35,261 bases of DNA from Phallusia fumigata (Eukaryota > Chordata > Ascidiacea > Phlebobranchia > Ascidiidae), in assembly GCA_008931825.1 (NCBI GenBank), contig QXVZ01033414.1, positions 1 through 35,261 on the forward strand. Direction: 5' to 3'. A model generated the notes under the pieces. The model was given only the letters and a program-made list of their open reading frames with translations. It made no database searches and was not told where the DNA came from. Positions within the stretch are counted from its first letter, which is position 1. Each line of letters begins with the position of its first letter. This document shows, piece after piece, positions 31,034-35,261 of the stretch. The translations under genes were made by a program, and so were the position numbers.

Positions 31034-32025
31034 CTGCAAAAGGATGTATTTAACAAACTTGCCGCCTTACAGTCTACTGTAAAGGTAAGTGATGATACGT
31101 TACCTTGCGGAAAAAAAATCCTAATGGATATTACATTAATTAATGTAACCCAGGTGGGCGGTACTTTCTAAGACATTCTTTTGCGGATGCAAGATCGTGC
31201 GTGTGGGTAGCGCCTGTGAGCTGTATACCACAACTGATGAAGTGTCATCATATAACGGATGTGACTAATTTAAAATCACATGATCAAACCGAACTGAAAT
31301 CCACAAGGCTCTATACGCGCCTGATTTAAAACCAATTCGCCTGTTCCAAGATGATTTTAGACATGAACTTGAAGAGATAGGTTAGTTAGGGTTGCCAACC
31401 GTCCTTTATTTCAAAGGACAATCCTTTATTCAGCTCTATTTGTCCTTTATTAAGATTTTAAATCGTTTTGACTGGTAGTTCAATTTCTGAACTGTGCGTG
31501 TTGTACAGCAAGTTAATTATCAGGCCTTTCGCAAAATCGTGCCGTAGTTTGTATAAATATAAATGAAATCTGCGTAAGAAACGTTTATTAGTAATGCTTA
31601 TGTTTCAAATTGTTATCACATCGAAATGTTAATTGGGAGTGTATGTGATTGTGACAATGGGTAAATGACTGGTTTACCTATAACACCTNAATTTAATGCG
31701 TTGTAAAAATACTATAACGAACAGAGGAGGATAAACAGCTGTTGCATTAGTAGTTTAACCCTTTTTCAAAAAAGGGGCATGCAACGTGATGGAAAAAAGA
31801 ACTGCCAAAACACCATAGTAAACATTTTATTCAGTAGATGTTTTGAGAAGTTTTTGTTGAAAAGCCTTTTTTACTGTGCTTGTCTTGCATCGTTTAATTG
31901 AGAAGCGAAAAGATTTGTAAACATTTATGTTGTATTGTATGATTGCAACTAGTGCAATTTTAGTAATTGTTTTGCTTTACCTGTACTTAATCATCTCTAT
32001 TTTTATTCTTCATTTATTTCAATCT
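31034..32025. other. Non-genic stretch between receptor and PA2G4
   Basis: The missing first exon of the receptor and the PA2G4 promoter are expected here, but I cannot place either. At 31387-31450 a sequence starting TAGGGTTGCCAACCGTCC with repeated TCCTTTATT units resembles a hAT-type end; no partner end is seen. A single N lies at 31689. Confidence 0.4.
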
Positions 32026-32029
32026 GTAG

Positions 32030-32119
32030 GTAAGATCATAACTACTTTGGACAGATGGCCTTGATTTAGACTGTGTCTTTGTTTAACTTGAATTTATTCT
32101 TTCAAAAATCTTTTTTTAG
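32030..32119 (+). other. Candidate 5' UTR intron or trans-splice outron end of PA2G4
   Basis: A strong acceptor (TCTTTTTTTAG, ending 32119) lies 41 nt upstream of the PA2G4 ATG. A possible donor TAG/GTAAGATC lies at 32029/32030, giving a 90-nt intron. If the donor is unused, the lone acceptor would fit spliced-leader addition, which is common in Ciona mRNAs. Confidence 0.4.
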
Positions 32120-32160
32120 AAGTTTGGTGTGTGACAAGTTAAGGTTATAGCAGCACTGAA

Positions 32161-35100
32161 ATGGCTGACTCTGGATCTGATTCTGAGCCAGAACCCACAA
32201 TTGCTGAAGATGTTGTTGTTACCAAGTACAAGATGGCTGGAACAATGGCCAACAGTGAGTGCCATTAAATTTTGCTGTTGGCTGTTTTATAATGAAAATG
32301 TTACTATGCAACATGCTATAATATCCAAATGTTTACGGCAACACAAACCAAAAAGAACCCAAATTTGACACTCCTAAAAATGAAAGAATTGAATTTAAAA
32401 AAATGTGTTAGTTTATAGATAGTTGTAAAAGTATGTCAGTTTTTAAATTATGCAAAGACACTAAACTGTTAACAAACTGACCAATTGTGAGAATATTAGA
32501 AACGATGTCAAATGATGTCTGTTAAAATTATCCCAAAGCTGTTAAACTGTAAAATTCATGTAGTTGTTGTTGCCTATCTTAAAAGAGCATACTTTAATAA
32601 GTACATTTTGTTTCTTAGATGTTATGAAACAACTAATACAGAAATGTGTGGATGGGGCTTCTTCTATTGAACTTTGCAAATTTGGCGATGCACAAATCGT
32701 AAAGGAAACATCAACAGTGTTTAAGAAAGAAAAAGAGATGCTGAAAGGTATTTGTAATGAAAAAGCTTTAACTGCAAGTGTCAACCTCACCTAAATCAGT
32801 GCTTCTAATTTTTTTCCATGTTTCTCTGTTGAATGCCTTCAGTTAATCATTTTGACTCAATGTGTTAAGCTGTATGGCAAAAACTCTAGTTAGGGGGGGG
32901 TGATTTTTGCAGGGAAAAATGATTTCATCAATATTTTTGGTGAAAACACACATTTTATTTATGTGTTTGAAAACATTCTCTCCAGAATTTAATATGTCTC
33001 CCTCAGCAAACAAATTTGCTTTAATTCACTAGGCTGGTATCAGCTCCATATTCATTCACCAATATGTATTGATGTTGGTGTATAACCTAAGATTGCATAT
33101 TAATTGTAAAGAACAACTGCAGTACAAAATTTAACATTTTACGTCACTTTTTGATATGATTTAGGTGTGGCCTTTCCAACCGCAATTTGTGTGAATGAAT
33201 GTGTGTGCCATTACTCACCATTGGACTCTGAAACCAAGATTATTATTTTGAAGACAGGAGATGTAGTTAAAATGTGAGAACTTTCAGTAACTGTATGCTA
33301 TCATATATAGCGACAATCGCTGTTGTAATCATCAGATTATGTTATTAAATGGTTTGGTAATTTCGGATCTATCAAAGGCAATTCAGCAGCTATGGGCTAA
33401 AGTGTGATGTTTCATAAATGTTTGTTTGTTTAGTGATCTAGCCGTCCATATTGATGGTTTTATCGCTGCATCGGCGCACACAATGGTTGTGGGTTGCACG
33501 AAGGATAATCCTGTGACTGATAGGCGAGCTGATGTTATTAATGCAGCCTACCTATGCTCCGAAGCTGCTTTACGGCTAATTAAACCTGGAAATAAGGTTT
33601 GAAGTTATTTTGGAGTTTTCGTATTTGAATATGGTAATATTTATAGTGTATTGAAAAGTGTGAAGGATTTCGAAAGGTTTTGTATGAGAAGAGTTGGTGT
33701 CACATATACAATTTATTATTATACAGCTGCCTTTTTTTTAAACTAGAGGTGTTTCACTTTCAGAATGGGAAAAAGATATGCAATTTGTACCTTGCATTTC
33801 AAAAGACCTCAAGGCTTTGGTTTAGCATTCCAGTTCTTTAATTTAAATTTATAACAAAGGAAACTGTCGCTGTTTTCACAGACAAATGAAGTGACAAAGG
33901 CTGTCGACAAAATTTCTGATTCGTTCAAATGCAAAGCAGTCCAGGGTATGTTGTCCCATCAGCTTCAACACAACAGAATTGATGGGGAAAAAACAATCAT
34001 TCAAAATCCCAATGAAAAACAAAGGTTTGTATGTTTACCTTGAATAAATATTATTCTTCAACATTTAGGTTCTGTGATATTTCTGACAATGTTTATGTGT
34101 ACTTACCATGGATGAGTTGGTTTACACAAAAAATTACAAGATTGCAAGGTAAAAACAACAAAATGGCCAGTTACTACCAAACATGTACAAAAGTACAGGT
34201 GCATAAACAATTTGCAGTTTCGGTATTATATACAACATCTTCAGAGAGTTGATTTAAACTTGGTCTGTGTGCTGCATTGATTATAGTTCCAAAAGCACAC
34301 TCAAGCTTATAAAATTGAGTTCCTCATAAAAGACATGTGTTTGCATGCATTAATATTCACTTCAACTGTAAGTATTTTCTAAACATTGGATTTTCTTACA
34401 AAGGCAAGACCATGAAGAATCTGAATTCGAGGTGCACGAGGTGTTCGCTGTCGACTGTCTGGTTAGCAGTGGTGAAGGTCATCCCAAGGACATGGATACA
34501 AGGACAACAATCTACAAACGAAATCCTGACATCGTTTATCAGTTGAAAATGAAAGCGTCAAGAAGTAGGTTGCTACCGTGGATTTTTTTGGTTTTCAGTG
34601 ACAAAAACACTTCTATTGCATGCTTTTGCCTACATAACCCTTTTTTTATTCCATAGACTCAGACAACCAATATTTAAACCTAAAATCCCCCCACCGGTTC
34701 TTTATTAGTATATTTGTTAACATCAGGATATTAGGAAGAGAAACTGAGCTCTGCGATTGATTGACTTCTTAGACTCCAATATTCATTACCACAGAATCAT
34801 TTAAAAAAAGAAATTCCTCCAGTTGAAAAGCCCTTCCAGGCTACAATTATAGCAGGCCTAATACATTTAGAGAAGTTATTTTTACATCATTAATACCTTG
34901 AAACTAAAACACAATTACTTATTTTCTTTTTTTCTGATTTTGACTCACCTGTGACCTAAAACCGATCTTTTATTACATCATACATGTGTGAGTGTGGCAC
35001 TGTAATACTATTGTAATTAACATGTGATGACACAGTTTTAGACCATCTCTAGTGTGTAGGATTTCTTTCAACTTTTACTCAGAACATAAATACTTATGGT

Positions 35101-35261
35101 TTGTTGTTTCAGTGGTTTTAAGTGAAGTTGAAAAGAAATTCAACACAATGTGTTTCACTCTGAGATCGCTAGAAGATGAAAAAAAGGCGAAAATGGGCAT
35201 AGTGGAATGTTACAAGCATGACCTTTGCACTCCTTTCCCTGTTTTGTGGGAAAAAGAAGGT
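32161..35261 (+). CDS. PA2G4: PA2G4/EBP1, proliferation-associated methionine-aminopeptidase-like protein (3' partial)
   Basis: Seven exons in phase: 32161-32254, 32619-32747, 33165-33273, 33434-33596, 33882-34024, 34404-34564 and 35113-35261 (runs off the window); 316 codons seen of about 390-400 expected. Diagnostic blocks: [13 protein letters not shown] near the N-terminus, [76 protein letters not shown] and [15 protein letters not shown]. The protein has the pita-bread fold of type II methionine aminopeptidases but, in the known family, no peptidase activity. It acts in growth control, ribosome biogenesis and translation, in nucleus and cytoplasm. The Lys-rich nucleic-acid-binding C-terminus lies outside the window. 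The start is the first in-frame ATG and matches the family N-terminus. Confidence 0.96.

Overview
This is an AT-rich metazoan nuclear window with compact, intron-rich genes (many introns are 50-600 bp). The most likely source is a tunicate of the Ciona type. The reasons are the gene size and density, the invertebrate-deuterostome gene content (C1q-domain and rhamnose-binding lectin genes), apparent allelic redundancy at contig joins, and an intronic 15/16-nt match to the Ciona spliced-leader exon as I remember it. The species call is inference. All gene models were built by hand, requiring GT/AG splice sites and matching codon phase at every junction.

Layout. 1-1700: mostly non-genic, with one unexplained Cys-rich ORF on the minus strand. 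1751-4585 (minus): a five-exon gene for a type II membrane protein with a C-terminal C1q domain. 4586-6500: non-genic, with mobile-element remnants. 6605-7883 (plus): a complete three-exon gene for a secreted single-domain rhamnose-binding (SUEL-type) lectin, carrying a 188-bp hairpin in its second intron. 7884-9478: non-genic, with a duplicated segment beside single Ns. 9479-23824 (plus): a 30-exon CAMSAP/Patronin gene (about 1336 aa: CH domain, coiled coils, CKK domain). Its introns hold several hAT-like MITEs, a tRNA-derived fragment and the spliced-leader-like sequence. 23825-25604: CAMSAP 3' region, with two N-flanked duplicated blocks, one of which repeats the last CKK exons. 25605-27239 (minus): SDE2, a four-exon gene with a ubiquitin fold and GG-KGG cleavage site. 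28238-31033 (minus): a divergent class A-like seven-transmembrane receptor, 5' end missing. 32161-35261 (plus): PA2G4/EBP1, seven exons, 3' end outside the window.

The genes do not form one pathway. CAMSAP caps microtubule minus ends, SDE2 acts in splicing and genome maintenance, and PA2G4 acts in growth and translation; these are housekeeping functions. The C1q protein, lectin and receptor are surface or secreted recognition molecules. I see no clear new multi-gene system. The points most worth a second look are the spliced-leader-like tandem motif, the long intronic hairpin, the small repeat families, the divergent receptor, the domain changes in SDE2 and the C1q protein, and single Ns that appear to mark unmerged allelic contig ends.
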